Shown: positions 9,082-18,446 of the stretch, piece after piece
Position numbering within the stretch: position 1 is the stretch's first letter
Layout: every line of letters begins with the position of its first letter
Origin: Shinella sp. WSJ-2
Lineage (GTDB): Bacteria > Pseudomonadota > Alphaproteobacteria > Rhizobiales > Rhizobiaceae
Length of the DNA: 64,000 bases
Direction of reading: 5' to 3'
Assembly: GCF_003432075.1 (NCBI RefSeq)
Contig: NZ_QWBU01000003.1
Span: 587,608-651,607 of the forward strand
Made by a program: the position numbers and the translations under genes
The notes under the pieces: generated by a model
Seen by the model: only the letters and a program-made list of their open reading frames with translations
Told to the model about the DNA's origin: nothing
The model's database searches: none

Positions 9082-10407
9082 ATGTCTCGCAAAACCGGAA
9101 TTGATGTGTTCTCGCGCCGCGCATTTCTGCGCTCCGCTGCAACTTTCGGCGCTGCCGCCGTTGCCGGCCCCGTGCTGGCCCAGACGGCCCTGGACGATGT
9201 CCTCAATGCTCCTCGCCGCGGCAACTGGGATGATCAGTTCGACGCCCAGGCATCGCGCTCCTCCGCCGGCGTGCAGTCCAACAATCCGATCCTTGGTGCC
9301 GGTGCGATCCCGAACATCCAGCAGGCTATTTCCGACTACCAGCAGATCGTGTCGAGCGGCGGCTGGCCGCAGGTCAGTTCCAGCGTGAAGCTGGAACTCG
9401 GCGTGGTCGATCCCGCCGTGCAGGCGTTGCGTCAGCGCCTGACCATTTCGGGCGACCTGTCGCGCTCCGCCGGTGTGTCCAATTCCTTCGATTCCTACGT
9501 CGACGGCGCGGTCAAGCGCTTCCAGGCCCGTCATGGCCTGCCGCAGGACGGCGTGCTCGGCGAATATACGCTTAAGGCGATGAACGTGCCTGCCACGACA
9601 CGTCTTGCCCAGTTGAACACCAATATGGTGCGTCTGCAGACCATGTCGGGCGATCTTGGCCAGCGCTACGTCATGGTGAACATTCCGGCCGCCTATATCG
9701 AGGCGGTGGAGAACGGTCGCGTCGTGTCGCGCCATGTCGCCGTGGTCGGCCGCCTGAGTCGCCCGACGCATATCCTGAATTCCAAGATCTACGACGTCAC
9801 CCTCAACCCCTACTGGACCGCGCCGCGCTCGATCGTCGAAAAGGACATCGTGCCGCTGATGCGCAAGGATCCGACCTATCTGGCGCGCAACAACATCCGC
9901 CTGATCGACGGCAAGGGCCAGGAAGTGGCCCCGGAAACGGTCGACTGGAACGCCGAAAAGGCGCCGAACCTGATGTTCCGCCAGGACCCGGGCAAGATCA
10001 ACGCCATGTCTTCGACGAAGATCAACTTCCACAACCCGAACAACGAATACATGCACGACACGCCCCAGCAGGGCCTTTTCAACAAGCTGATGCGTTTCGA
10101 ATCGTCCGGCTGCGTGCGCGTGCAGAATGTGCGCGATCTCACGACCTGGCTGCTGCGCGATACGCCCGGCTGGTCGCGCCAGCAGATCGAGCAGGTCATC
10201 AACACGCGCGTCAATACGCCGATCAAGCTCGCCGTCGAGGTTCCGGTCTATTTCGTCTATATCTCGGCCTGGTCGGCACGCGACCGCGTCGTGCAGTTCC
10301 GCGACGATATCTACCAGATGGATGGCGCGACCGAACTGGCGCTTCAAAGCGGCATCGGCACGGAAAAGCCGGCCGGCTCGCCGGACGAGGACCTTCTGCC
10401 GCAATAA
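9082..10407 (+). CDS. ldtP: L,D-transpeptidase LdtP (YkuD domain, twin-arginine exported)
   Basis: The 441-aa periplasmic enzyme should make or remodel L,D (3-3) peptidoglycan cross-links. The N-terminus carries a twin-arginine signal (S-R-R-A-F-L-R-S, cleavage after V-L-A at residue 33). A peptidoglycan-binding type 1 domain follows (about 110-175, ending R-F-Q-A-R-H-G-L-P-Q-D-G-V-L-G), then the YkuD catalytic domain (about 200-350) with S-S-G-C-V-R-V holding the nucleophile Cys344 and the upstream His in Y-M-H-D-T-P. Length and order fit the rhizobial/Liberibacter LdtP family regulated by LdtR. A long perfect terminator follows. Confidence 0.92.
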   Translation: MSRKTGIDVFSRRAFLRSAATFGAAAVAGPVLAQTALDDVLNAPRRGNWDDQFDAQASRSSAGVQSNNPILGAGAIPNIQQAISDYQQIVSSGGWPQVSSSVKLELGVVDPAVQALRQRLTISGDLSRSAGVSNSFDSYVDGAVKRFQARHGLPQDGVLGEYTLKAMNVPATTRLAQLNTNMVRLQTMSGDLGQRYVMVNIPAAYIEAVENGRVVSRHVAVVGRLSRPTHILNSKIYDVTLNPYWTAPRSIVEKDIVPLMRKDPTYLARNNIRLIDGKGQEVAPETVDWNAEKAPNLMFRQDPGKINAMSSTKINFHNPNNEYMHDTPQQGLFNKLMRFESSGCVRVQNVRDLTTWLLRDTPGWSRQQIEQVINTRVNTPIKLAVEVPVYFVYISAWSARDRVVQFRDDIYQMDGATELALQSGIGTEKPAGSPDEDLLPQ

Positions 10408-10430
10408 GGCGATTTGTCTGACTTTTTCAC

Positions 10431-10470
10431 AGGCCCCGCATTCCCCAGGGAATGCGGGGCCTTTGTTTTT
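10431..10470 (+). terminator. Strong intrinsic terminator after ldtP
   Basis: A perfect 14-bp stem (aggccccgcattcc / ggaatgcggggcct, loop ccag) is followed by tttgttttt. Confidence 0.93.
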
Positions 10471-10599
10471 CGGCCCCAGGTACCTTGTCGTTTTTATCGC
10501 ATAACACGCGCGGAAATGGCGCAAACCGTGGAGCGGATATTGCCCTTGCCATGCGAGGACGATAAACACCGTGCCACCCACCCTTAAGGAGCCTCGAGG

Positions 10600-11898
10600 A
10601 TGAGCCAGTCTTCCGCCACCGAAGTTTTCTTCACGCGTTCCCTTGCCGACACCGACCCGGATATTTTCGGCTCGATCCAGAAGGAACTCGGTCGCCAGCG
10701 CCATGAAATCGAGCTGATCGCGTCCGAAAACATCGTTTCGCGCGCCGTGCTCGAAGCCCAGGGCTCGATCATGACGAACAAGTATGCCGAGGGCTATCCG
10801 GGCAAGCGCTACTACGGCGGCTGCCAGTTCGTCGATATCGCCGAAGAACTCGCCATCGAGCGCGCCAAGAAGCTGTTCGGCGTCAACTTCGCCAACGTCC
10901 AGCCGAATTCCGGCTCGCAGATGAACCAGGCCGTCTTCCTCGCGCTGCTCCAGCCGGGCGACACCTTCATGGGCCTCGACCTCAATTCGGGCGGCCACCT
11001 GACGCACGGATCGCCGGTCAACATGTCCGGCAAGTGGTTCAACGTCGTGTCCTACGGCGTGCGTGAAGGCGACCATCTGCTCGACATGGACGACGTCGCC
11101 GAGAAGGCCCGCAAGAACAAGCCGAAGCTCATCATCGCCGGCGGCACCGCTTACTCCCGCATCTGGGACTGGAAGCGTTTCCGCGAGATCGCCGATGAAG
11201 TCGGCGCCTATCTCATGGTCGACATGGCCCACATTGCCGGCCTCGTTGCCGGTGGCCAGCATCCGTCGCCCTTCCCGCATTGCCACGTCGCTACGACCAC
11301 GACGCATAAGTCGCTCCGCGGCCCGCGCGGCGGCGTCGTGCTGACCAACGACGAGGAGATCGCCAAGAAGATCAACTCGGCCGTCTTCCCGGGTCTCCAG
11401 GGCGGTCCGCTGATGCACATCATCGCCGCCAAGGCCGTGGCCTTCGGTGAAGCATTGCAGCCGGAGTTCAAGGAATATGCCGCGCAGATCGTCAAGAACG
11501 CCAAGGCGCTCGCCGAGACGCTGAAGGCCGGCGGCCTCGACATCGTTTCGGGCGGCACCGACAACCACCTGATGCTCGTCGACCTTCGCAAGAAGAACGC
11601 GACCGGCAAGCGTGCGGAAGCAGCCCTTGGCCGCGCCTACGTCACCTGCAACAAGAACGGCATCCCGTTCGACCCCGAAAAGCCCTTCGTCACCTCGGGC
11701 GTCCGCCTCGGCACGCCGGCCGGTACGACCCGTGGCTTCAAGGAAGCCGAGTTCCAGGAAATCGGCAACCTCATCGTCGAGGTTCTCGACGGCCTGAAGG
11801 TCGCCAATTCCGACGAGGGCAACGCCGGCGTTGAAGCCGCCGTCCGGGAAAAGGTCGTCAAGCTGACGGACCGCTTCCCGATGTACTCCTATATGTAA
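10600..11898 (+). CDS. glyA: Serine hydroxymethyltransferase
   Basis: GlyA interconverts serine and glycine with tetrahydrofolate, the main source of one-carbon units. The 432-aa protein shows the full family signature: I-A-S-E-N-I-V-S near the N-terminus, [13 protein letters not shown], and the PLP lysine in [14 protein letters not shown] (Lys237). The ATG at 10600 is preceded by aagga at suitable distance. It heads the glyA-nrdR-ribD-ribE run, an order conserved in Rhizobiales. I saw no glycine riboswitch upstream. Confidence 0.97.
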   Translation: MSQSSATEVFFTRSLADTDPDIFGSIQKELGRQRHEIELIASENIVSRAVLEAQGSIMTNKYAEGYPGKRYYGGCQFVDIAEELAIERAKKLFGVNFANVQPNSGSQMNQAVFLALLQPGDTFMGLDLNSGGHLTHGSPVNMSGKWFNVVSYGVREGDHLLDMDDVAEKARKNKPKLIIAGGTAYSRIWDWKRFREIADEVGAYLMVDMAHIAGLVAGGQHPSPFPHCHVATTTTHKSLRGPRGGVVLTNDEEIAKKINSAVFPGLQGGPLMHIIAAKAVAFGEALQPEFKEYAAQIVKNAKALAETLKAGGLDIVSGGTDNHLMLVDLRKKNATGKRAEAALGRAYVTCNKNGIPFDPEKPFVTSGVRLGTPAGTTRGFKEAEFQEIGNLIVEVLDGLKVANSDEGNAGVEAAVREKVVKLTDRFPMYSYM

Positions 11899-11907
11899 GG
11901 AAGACTG

Positions 11908-12387
11908 ATGCGCTGCCCCTATTGCGGTTCGGAAGATACGCAGGTGAAGGACTCCCGTCCCGCAGAGGACGGGGCCGCCATTCGCCGCCGGCGCATCTGC
12001 CCGGATTGCGGGGGGCGGTTCACCACCTTCGAGCGGGTGCAGCTGCGCGAGCTGATGGTTGCAAAGAAGACAGGCCGCAAGGCCCCCTTCGACCGCGACA
12101 AGCTGCTCAAATCCTTCGAGATCGCGCTTCGCAAGCGGCCCGTTGACCGGGACCGCATCGAACGCGCGGTCTCGGGCATCGTCCGCCGGCTGGAAAGCTC
12201 CGGCGAGACGGAAATCTCTTCCGAAGAGATCGGCCTCCAGGTTCTGGAAGCCTTGAAGGCGCTCGATGACGTGGCCTTCGTGCGCTATGCGTCGGTGTAT
12301 CGCGATTTCTCCCATGTCGACGATTTCGAAAAGATTCTTTCGGAAGTCGCCGCCAAGATCGCCCGCGACCCGGGCGCTGACGGCTAG
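11908..12387 (+). CDS. nrdR: Transcriptional repressor NrdR
   Basis: The 159-aa protein has an N-terminal zinc ribbon (Cys3, Cys6, Cys31, Cys34) followed by an ATP-cone domain (from about residue 47, [13 protein letters not shown]). NrdR senses ATP/dATP and represses ribonucleotide reductase genes by binding NrdR boxes. It starts 9 bases after the glyA stop, and its own stop abuts the ribD start, so the three genes are almost certainly one transcript. Confidence 0.97.
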   Translation: MRCPYCGSEDTQVKDSRPAEDGAAIRRRRICPDCGGRFTTFERVQLRELMVAKKTGRKAPFDRDKLLKSFEIALRKRPVDRDRIERAVSGIVRRLESSGETEISSEEIGLQVLEALKALDDVAFVRYASVYRDFSHVDDFEKILSEVAAKIARDPGADG

Positions 12388-13488
12388 ATGTCGGGCGTCG
12401 TGTCCAGCGACGAACGCTTCATGGCAGCGGCAATTCGCCTCTGCCGCCGCAATCTCGGCCTGACCTCCACCAATCCCTCCGTTGCCTGCCTCATCGTCAA
12501 GGACGGTGTGATCGTCGGTTCCGCCGTCACGGCGCCGGGCGGGCGGCCGCATGCGGAGACGCAGGCGCTGGCCATGGCCGGTGATGCCGCGCGTGGTGCG
12601 ACCGCCTATGTCACGCTCGAACCCTGCTCTCACCATGGCAAGACGCCGCCGTGCGCCGATGCGCTGATCGCCTCCGGCGTGGCACGCGTGGTCGTCGCCG
12701 TGACCGATCCGGACGAGCGCGTCGCGGGCAGGGGGCTCTCCATGTTGCGCGATGCCGGCATCGTCGTGGAGACCGGCCTGTTGGAGAGCGAAGGCAAGGC
12801 CGCGCTTGCCGCGTACCTGACTCGGCAGACGAAGAAGCACCCTTATGTGACTCTGAAACTTGCCGTTTCCGCCGATGGCATGCTCGGCCGGCTGGGCACG
12901 GGCCAGGTGGCGATTACAGGTCCTATCTCGCGCGGCCAGGTGCATGTGCTGCGCGCCGAAACCGATGCGATCCTCGTCGGCATCGGCACGGCGCTGTCCG
13001 ACGATCCCGAACTCACCTGCCGCCTGCCGGGGCTCGAAACCCGGTCCCCCGTGCGCATCGTGCTCGATCCGCGTCTGGAATTGCCGCCGACGTCGAAGCT
13101 TGCGCGAACGGCGTTGTTGGTGCCCGTCATCGTGGTGGCGGCGAAGGACGACAAGGACGATCCCGCTTTTGCCGCTCGCCAGGATGCTCTGGAAACGCTG
13201 GGTGTCGAGGTGCTGATCTGCGATCCGCGCCGGCTTGAGGCGCTGCTGGCGGCGCTTGCCACGCGTGGCATTTCCTCGCTGCTGGTCGAGGGCGGTGCGC
13301 GCACGGCGCAATCCTTCCTGGAAGCAGATCTTGTCGATCGCATCCTGCTGTTCAAGGGTGCCGGCACCCTTGGCAAGGACGGGGTCGCATCCCCATGTGT
13401 GTCGGGGCAGATGCCTGCGGGCTTTTCGCTGCGCGACACGGCGCGCTACGGCGCGGATATTCTTGAAGAATACGAAAGAGACGAGTGA
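12388..13488 (+). CDS. ribD: Bifunctional riboflavin deaminase/reductase RibD
   Basis: The 366-aa fusion performs two steps of riboflavin synthesis: deamination of the pyrimidinone (N-terminal CMP/dCMP-deaminase-like domain) and side-chain reduction (C-terminal RibD_C domain). Zinc ligands are visible as His55 in H-A-E-T and Cys80/Cys89 in E-P-C-S-H-H-G-K-T-P-P-C. The reductase part starts near residue 150 (Y-V-T-L-K-L-A-V-S-A-D-G) and contains the E-G-G-A-R-T loop. The ATG directly follows the nrdR stop with no spacer, pointing to translational coupling. Confidence 0.95.
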   Translation: MSGVVSSDERFMAAAIRLCRRNLGLTSTNPSVACLIVKDGVIVGSAVTAPGGRPHAETQALAMAGDAARGATAYVTLEPCSHHGKTPPCADALIASGVARVVVAVTDPDERVAGRGLSMLRDAGIVVETGLLESEGKAALAAYLTRQTKKHPYVTLKLAVSADGMLGRLGTGQVAITGPISRGQVHVLRAETDAILVGIGTALSDDPELTCRLPGLETRSPVRIVLDPRLELPPTSKLARTALLVPVIVVAAKDDKDDPAFAARQDALETLGVEVLICDPRRLEALLAALATRGISSLLVEGGARTAQSFLEADLVDRILLFKGAGTLGKDGVASPCVSGQMPAGFSLRDTARYGADILEEYERDE

Positions 13489-14102
13489 TGTTCACAGGCA
13501 TTGTCACGGATATTGGAACGGTCGAGAGGGTCGAGCCCATGAACGAGGGGGTTCGGCTGCGCGTGCGCACGAACTATGACCCCGCGACGATCGACATGGG
13601 CGCCTCCATTGCCCATTCTGGCACCTGCCTTACCGTTACCGCTCTGCCGGAAGCGGGCACCAATGCCCGCTGGTTCGAGGTGGAAGCCTGGGAAGAAGCG
13701 CTGCGCCTGACGACGATTGCCAGCTGGAAGGCCGGCACGAAAATCAATCTCGAGCGCTCGCTGAAGATCGGCGACGAACTCGGCGGCCATATCGTCTCCG
13801 GCCATGTCGACGGCAAGGCGGAAATCCTCTCCGTCGAAGCCGAGGGCGACGCAACGCGCTTCCGTATCCGCGCGCCCGAAGGGCTGGAGCGATTCGTCGC
13901 GCCGAAGGGGTCCGTCGCGCTCGACGGCACCTCGTTGACGGTCAATGCGGTCGATGGTGCTGTATTCGACGTGCTGCTCATCCGCCACACGCTTGAAGTC
14001 ACCACATGGGGCGAGCGCAAGGTCGGCGATTTCGTCAATTTCGAAGTGGACACCATGGCGCGATATGCGGCCCGGCTTGCGGAGTTTTCCGCCAAGGCGT
14101 GA
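13488..14102 (+). CDS. ribE: Riboflavin synthase alpha chain
   Basis: RibE dismutates two lumazine molecules to riboflavin. The 204-aa protein consists of two similar lumazine-binding repeats, each opening with the family motif (M-F-T-G-I-V-T-D-I-G at the N-terminus; the second begins near residue 98 with G-H-I-V-S-G-H-V-D-G). The ATG overlaps the ribD stop by one base (tgatg), so the start is 13488 rather than the GTG one codon earlier. The end of the glyA-nrdR-ribD-ribE run is here; ribH lies 2 kb further on. Confidence 0.95.
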   Translation: MFTGIVTDIGTVERVEPMNEGVRLRVRTNYDPATIDMGASIAHSGTCLTVTALPEAGTNARWFEVEAWEEALRLTTIASWKAGTKINLERSLKIGDELGGHIVSGHVDGKAEILSVEAEGDATRFRIRAPEGLERFVAPKGSVALDGTSLTVNAVDGAVFDVLLIRHTLEVTTWGERKVGDFVNFEVDTMARYAARLAEFSAKA

Positions 14103-14234
14103 CCGGCGCGTGACTCTTTCCCGTTATGTGCCAGATCGGAATGGTGCGGTGCGGTGTTTGCAACCGTCATGGTAACGATATCGATACCTCTCGGCTTTTA
14201 GTGTCCGCGCATTGGACTGCTGGAGGCCTCGGGG

Positions 14235-15371
14235 ATGGTACCCGATTACAACACATTGTTGCTCGCCATCGGGCTTGCCGGCTTCTGCCTGTCGGCAACG
14301 CTTTTTGCCTCCTGGCTCTCGGCGAAGATCGAGCGTTTCCTGCTCTCCTGGTCCATCGGTATAGGCTGCATCGTGCCGGCCGTGGTGATCTACAGCGTCT
14401 ATATCGAGCACGCGAGCGTGATCGTCGGCTGCGTGGCCTTCCTGCTGCAGTTCCTCGGCTTTTCCTTCATCTACGGCGCGGCCTATCGCTTTCGTACGGG
14501 TGAAAGTGGGCGGCGGCGCATCGCTGGCGTATTTTTCGCCTGTGCGGCGATGTCCCTGCCGTGGCTTGTCAGCGGTTATGACGGCCTTGCCTTCATCGCT
14601 CTCAACCTGCTGATCACGGCTTGCGTCGTCGCGACCGCCTGTGAATATTGGCGGGGCAGGGCGGAGGCGCCGTTGCCGCTGACCGGTATCGTGATCCTCT
14701 ATCTCCTGACGGCCCTGTCTTTCCTGCTGTGCGCCGGCGTGCTCATCCTTGACGGCAAATGGGTGATGGGCCATGCGCCCGACAATTGGGCGGAAAACCT
14801 TAATCTTATCGTGGCGATCATGGGCATCAGCGGCATCGGGGCCATGTCGCTGGCCCTCAACCAGTGGCGCGTTGCCGGCAACCACCATCGCGCCGCGATG
14901 ACGGATGCGCTGACCGGCCTGTTGAACCGCCGTGCGCTCTTTGATCGTTATGAAGCGCAAGCCGTGACCCCACATATGGCGGCCATCGCCTTCGATCTCG
15001 ACAATTTCAAATCCGTCAACGACCGCCATGGCCATGCTGCTGGCGACGTGGTGCTGAAGGTTTTTGCCGATGTCCTGCGCGACGTGTGCGGCGATGCGGC
15101 GTGCATCGCCCGCCTCGGCGGCGAGGAATTCATCGTCGTGCTGGACCGCACGGTTCCGGATCGCGCCCAGCGCATCGCCGAACGTATCCGCATGGATTTA
15201 GCAGCAAAGTTCATCCCTGTCGGTCGGCGCAGCATTACCTGCACCGTCAGCGCGGGCATCGCCTTCGGACGGGAGGACGGTGTAAGCTTCGATAGCCTGC
15301 TCAGCAGTGCCGACAAGGCGCTCTACACGGCAAAACGGGCCGGCCGCAACCGCGTCTCGCTCGCGGCCTGA
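14235..15371 (+). CDS. Membrane diguanylate cyclase (GGDEF domain)
   Basis: The 378-aa protein has an N-terminal membrane module of about six segments (residues 5-215) and a C-terminal GGDEF domain (about 220-378). The domain has M-T-D-A-L-T-G-L-L-N-R-R, the metal-binding F-D-L-D-N-F-K-S-V-N-D, and an intact R-L-G-G-E-E-F active site, so it should make cyclic di-GMP from GTP. The position of the product-inhibition I-site (RxxD) reads G-D-A-A, so feedback inhibition at the primary site is probably absent. The gene lies 132 bases after ribE with its own leader and does not belong to riboflavin synthesis; the signal sensed by the membrane part is unknown. Confidence 0.9.
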   Translation: MVPDYNTLLLAIGLAGFCLSATLFASWLSAKIERFLLSWSIGIGCIVPAVVIYSVYIEHASVIVGCVAFLLQFLGFSFIYGAAYRFRTGESGRRRIAGVFFACAAMSLPWLVSGYDGLAFIALNLLITACVVATACEYWRGRAEAPLPLTGIVILYLLTALSFLLCAGVLILDGKWVMGHAPDNWAENLNLIVAIMGISGIGAMSLALNQWRVAGNHHRAAMTDALTGLLNRRALFDRYEAQAVTPHMAAIAFDLDNFKSVNDRHGHAAGDVVLKVFADVLRDVCGDAACIARLGGEEFIVVLDRTVPDRAQRIAERIRMDLAAKFIPVGRRSITCTVSAGIAFGREDGVSFDSLLSSADKALYTAKRAGRNRVSLAA

Positions 15372-15374
15372 CGC

Positions 15375-15878
15375 TCACGCGCCGGGCTCGCCCTCCCAGT
15401 AATCGATCTCTTCGCCATGCCGGCGCATGCTGCTGAAAGTCGTCGGACCGCCGGTGGTCGGGCGGGTCTTTGCCAGGAACTTTCCAGAATCCGGATATTC
15501 GCAGATCTCGGTTGCTGCCATCGTGGAGATGGCGAGATATTTCAGCGGCACGGTGCCGGTATTGATGATCTGGTGCGCCGTTTCCGGCCCGCCGGCCGGC
15601 GCGCCAAGCACGTCGCCGGGGCCGAACAGGTGCCGCTCCTCGCCGAAACGATAGGTACCGTGGCCTTCCAGGATAACGAAAAGCTCGTCCTCGACATGGT
15701 GGTTGTGGAACGGACAGCTGGACTTGCCCGGCGGCACCTCGCTGTAGCCGATCCCAAGATTCTTCAGGCCGAGTGCCTTGCCGAAGGCCGTGTCAGTGCT
15801 TTCATAGAGACTGCCCTGCGTCCAGTGCTCCAGCTTCAATTTGGCAAGCGTGACGATGGGCGATGTTTGGGTGCTCAT
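15375..15878 (-). CDS. Cupin-domain protein
   Basis: The 167-aa single-domain cupin has the metal-binding motif 1 (G-K-S-S-C-P-F-H-N-H-H-V-E-D-E-L-F, with two His and a Glu) and motif 2 further on (H-Q-I-I-N-T-G). A C-terminal tail follows. Such proteins bind a metal and may be isomerases, dioxygenases or binding proteins; the substrate cannot be inferred. It is convergent with the diguanylate cyclase gene (3 bases between stops) and divergent from ribH. Confidence 0.85.
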   Translation of the reverse strand: MSTQTSPIVTLAKLKLEHWTQGSLYESTDTAFGKALGLKNLGIGYSEVPPGKSSCPFHNHHVEDELFVILEGHGTYRFGEERHLFGPGDVLGAPAGGPETAHQIINTGTVPLKYLAISTMAATEICEYPDSGKFLAKTRPTTGGPTTFSSMRRHGEEIDYWEGEPGA

Positions 15879-16074
15879 TCCTGTCTTCCTCTTGACAACG
15901 GCGCATCGTTCCCATTTCGTTCCGGGATGTCAATGCCGCGTACCGCACGGCACGCGGCGGGAAGGGCTCAAATGGCCGCATCCGGCGGAAAACTCTTGCC
16001 AAGCCCCGCCGGTCGTGGTTTGACCCCGCTTCCGCCCGCATTTGCGTAGCCTGCCTCCAATTTTCAGGTGATTC

Positions 16075-16536
16075 ATGGCCAACACCGATAATCCCCATCT
16101 CCTCATCGTCGAGGCGCGCTTCTACGACGACATGGCCGATGCGATGCTCGACGGCGCCAAGGGCGCGCTCGATGCCGCCGGTGCCACCTATGACATCGTG
16201 ACCGTCATGGGCGCGCTCGAAATCCCCGCCGCCATCGCCATGGCGCTCGATGGCATGGACAATGGCGGCAAGCTGTATGACGGTTTCGTCGCACTCGGCA
16301 TGGTCATCCGTGGCGAGACCTATCATTTCGACATCGTCGCCAATGAATCGAGCCGGGCGCTCATGGATCTCGCCGTCAGCGAAAGCCTGCCGATCGGCAA
16401 CGGCATCCTGACCGTCGAGAACGACGAACAGGCCTGGGCCCGCGCCCGCCGCTCGGAAGGCGACAAGGGTGGCTTTGCCGCCCGCGCGGCCCTGACGATG
16501 ATCGACCTGAAGAAGAAACTGGGCGGCGAACAGTGA
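16075..16536 (+). CDS. ribH: 6,7-dimethyl-8-ribityllumazine synthase
   Basis: RibH condenses the RibD product with dihydroxybutanone phosphate to lumazine, the substrate of RibE. The 153-aa protein has the family marks V-E-A-R-F-Y, G-A-L-E-I-P and [15 protein letters not shown], with the catalytic His in the last. Length is normal. Its stop overlaps the nusB start (gtga), so ribH and nusB are translationally coupled, a pairing widely conserved in bacteria. The 196-base leader showed no FMN riboswitch core. Confidence 0.96.
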   Translation: MANTDNPHLLIVEARFYDDMADAMLDGAKGALDAAGATYDIVTVMGALEIPAAIAMALDGMDNGGKLYDGFVALGMVIRGETYHFDIVANESSRALMDLAVSESLPIGNGILTVENDEQAWARARRSEGDKGGFAARAALTMIDLKKKLGGEQ

Positions 16537-17015
16537 GCACGGACAAGGACCAGCAGCCGGTGAAGCCGGCCAACCAGCGCGGCGCGGCGCGTCTTGCCGC
16601 CGTGCAGGCGCTCTACCAGATGGATATCGGCGGTTCGGGCGTGCTCGAAGTCGTCGCCGAATACGAGACGCACCGGCTCGGCCAGGAAGTCGACGGCGAT
16701 ACCTATCTCAAGGCAGACGCCTCGTGGTTCCGCTCGATCGTCTCGGGCGTCGTGCGCGACCAGCGCATGCTCGACCCGCTGATCGGCACCGCCCTTCAGG
16801 ACGACTGGGCGCTGTCGCGCCTCGATTCCACGGTGCGCGCCATCCTGCGCGCCGGCACCTTCGAGCTGAAGGAACGCAAGGACGTGCCGATCGCGGTGAT
16901 CGTCACGGAATTTGTCGAGATTGCCAAGGCGTTCTTCGAGGATGAAGAGCCCAAACTGGTGAATGCGGTGCTGGACCGCATCGCCAAGCAGCTGCGGCCA
17001 GAGACACGCAAATAA
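16533..17015 (+). CDS. nusB: Transcription antitermination factor NusB
   Basis: NusB with NusE (S10) binds boxA RNA and supports rRNA antitermination. The 160-aa all-helical protein shows [15 protein letters not shown], the late L-R-A-G-T-F-E-L and the terminal F-V-N-A-V-L-D type segment (here [10 protein letters not shown]). It starts at a GTG overlapping the ribH stop by four bases. Confidence 0.95.
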   Translation: MSTDKDQQPVKPANQRGAARLAAVQALYQMDIGGSGVLEVVAEYETHRLGQEVDGDTYLKADASWFRSIVSGVVRDQRMLDPLIGTALQDDWALSRLDSTVRAILRAGTFELKERKDVPIAVIVTEFVEIAKAFFEDEEPKLVNAVLDRIAKQLRPETRK

Positions 17016-17026
17016 CGGTAGGCAGC

Positions 17027-18253
17027 ATGAGCATGGGGTCGGTCGAAGGTCTTGAACGGGAGCTTTCGGCCGCACGCCGCAATGTCTTCCTGTTGATGTT
17101 TGCACAGGCGCTGCTTGCCTCGGCCGGGCCGATCGCCTTTTCCATCGGCGGGCTCGCCGGCTATAATCTGCTCGGCGAGGACAAATCGCTGGCGACGGCC
17201 CCGCTGACCGGGTTCAATATCGGCGTGGCGCTCGGCGCCGTCTTCGTGGCGATCGCCGCCCGCATGCTCGGCCGGGCCTATGGCTTCGTCGTCGGCGCCC
17301 TGATCGGCGCTGCTGGCGGTATTCTCGCGGCCATTGCGCTCTTCCGCAGCGATTTCTGGCTGTTTGCCGCTGGCTTCGTCCTGATCGGCATTTCCGGCGG
17401 CTTCACGCAGAAAATCCGCTTTGCGGCTGCCGATGCGTCGCCCTCCTTCTACAAGCCGCGCGCCATTTCCTGGATTCTGGCCGGCGGCGTCATTTCCGCC
17501 ATCCTCGGCCCGCAGGTGGTGATCCTCACCAAAGACCTGTTCGAGCCGGTGCTGTTTGCCGGCGCCTTCGTGGCGCTCGCACCGCTCTGCCTGTCCGGCA
17601 TCGTGCTTTTCCTCTTCCTGCGCCTGCCCGACCACAAGGCGGCGGGTGTCGCGAGCGGGCAGGCGGCGCGGCCGCTCGGCGAGATCGTGCTGACGCAGCG
17701 CTTCCTCACCGGCATGATCTGCGGCATCTCCACCTATGCGCTGATGACCTTCATGATGACCGGCGCGCCGCTTGCCATGGTCATCGGCTGCGGCTTCTCG
17801 CCGGAAATGGCGACACTCGGCATCCAGTGGCACGTGCTCGCCATGTTCGCGCCGAGCTTCTTCACGGGCATGCTGATCCAGCGTTTCGGCGCGGAGAAGG
17901 TCGTGGCCGCCGGTCTCGTTATCCTGATGAGCTGCGCGACCGTTGCCCATGCCGGCATCGCGCTCTGGAATTTCTGGGGCGCGCTGATCCTACTGGGCGT
18001 CGGCTGGAACTTCGGCTTCATCGGCTCCACCGCCATCGTCGCCTCCAGCTACCGGCCGCACGAGGCCGACAAGGTGCAAGGCTTCCACGACATCATCCTG
18101 TTCGGCGCGGTGGCGCTTGCGTCGTTCTCCTCAGGCAAGGTGTTCAACGCCTATGGCTGGCAGACGATCAACCTGCTGTTCTGGCCGATCACCGGCATCA
18201 GCCTTGGTCTCGTGCTGCTTTTGCTTTTGCGCAATCGCCGCGCCGCCGTCTAA
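17027..18253 (+). CDS. MFS transporter
   Basis: The 408-aa protein has about twelve hydrophobic segments in two halves, the major facilitator layout. A cytoplasmic loop near the middle (around residues 200-215) separates the halves, and the last segments hold the typical G-W-N-F-G-F-I-G run. Substrate is not deducible. It starts 11 bases after nusB and is probably in the same transcript, ending before the hppA promoter region. Confidence 0.85.
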   Translation: MSMGSVEGLERELSAARRNVFLLMFAQALLASAGPIAFSIGGLAGYNLLGEDKSLATAPLTGFNIGVALGAVFVAIAARMLGRAYGFVVGALIGAAGGILAAIALFRSDFWLFAAGFVLIGISGGFTQKIRFAAADASPSFYKPRAISWILAGGVISAILGPQVVILTKDLFEPVLFAGAFVALAPLCLSGIVLFLFLRLPDHKAAGVASGQAARPLGEIVLTQRFLTGMICGISTYALMTFMMTGAPLAMVIGCGFSPEMATLGIQWHVLAMFAPSFFTGMLIQRFGAEKVVAAGLVILMSCATVAHAGIALWNFWGALILLGVGWNFGFIGSTAIVASSYRPHEADKVQGFHDIILFGAVALASFSSGKVFNAYGWQTINLLFWPITGISLGLVLLLLLRNRRAAV

Positions 18254-18446
18254 TCGGTTCAGGTCGGTCACCGCCAAAAAATCCGTTTTCTAGAAGCGGT
18301 TGCCGCAGTGCGGCGACTTGACGCAACCGATTCGCAAACGCACTCTGGCCGCGCGCCGGCCCCTGTCTTGTGAGGAGGCAAGCAGGAGCGGGCGCATATC
18401 GGCTGCGGGGAGAGGACCCCGTGGCTTCCTAGGAGGACAGAGCGAA

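Noticed and set aside
10471..10599. Glycine riboswitch before glyA
   Set aside because: The leader is only about 130 bases and lacks the paired aptamer consensus.
8992..13311. Very long antisense open frame (over 1400 codons) across ldtP, glyA, nrdR and ribD
   Set aside because: It is a shadow of high-GC coding sequence on the other strand: the sense genes have full motifs, and the antisense product is low-complexity, His/Arg/Gly-rich and without domains.
15879..16074. FMN riboswitch before ribH
   Set aside because: The leader contains a hairpin (gccgcgt/acgcggc at 15935-15958) but none of the conserved RFN helices.
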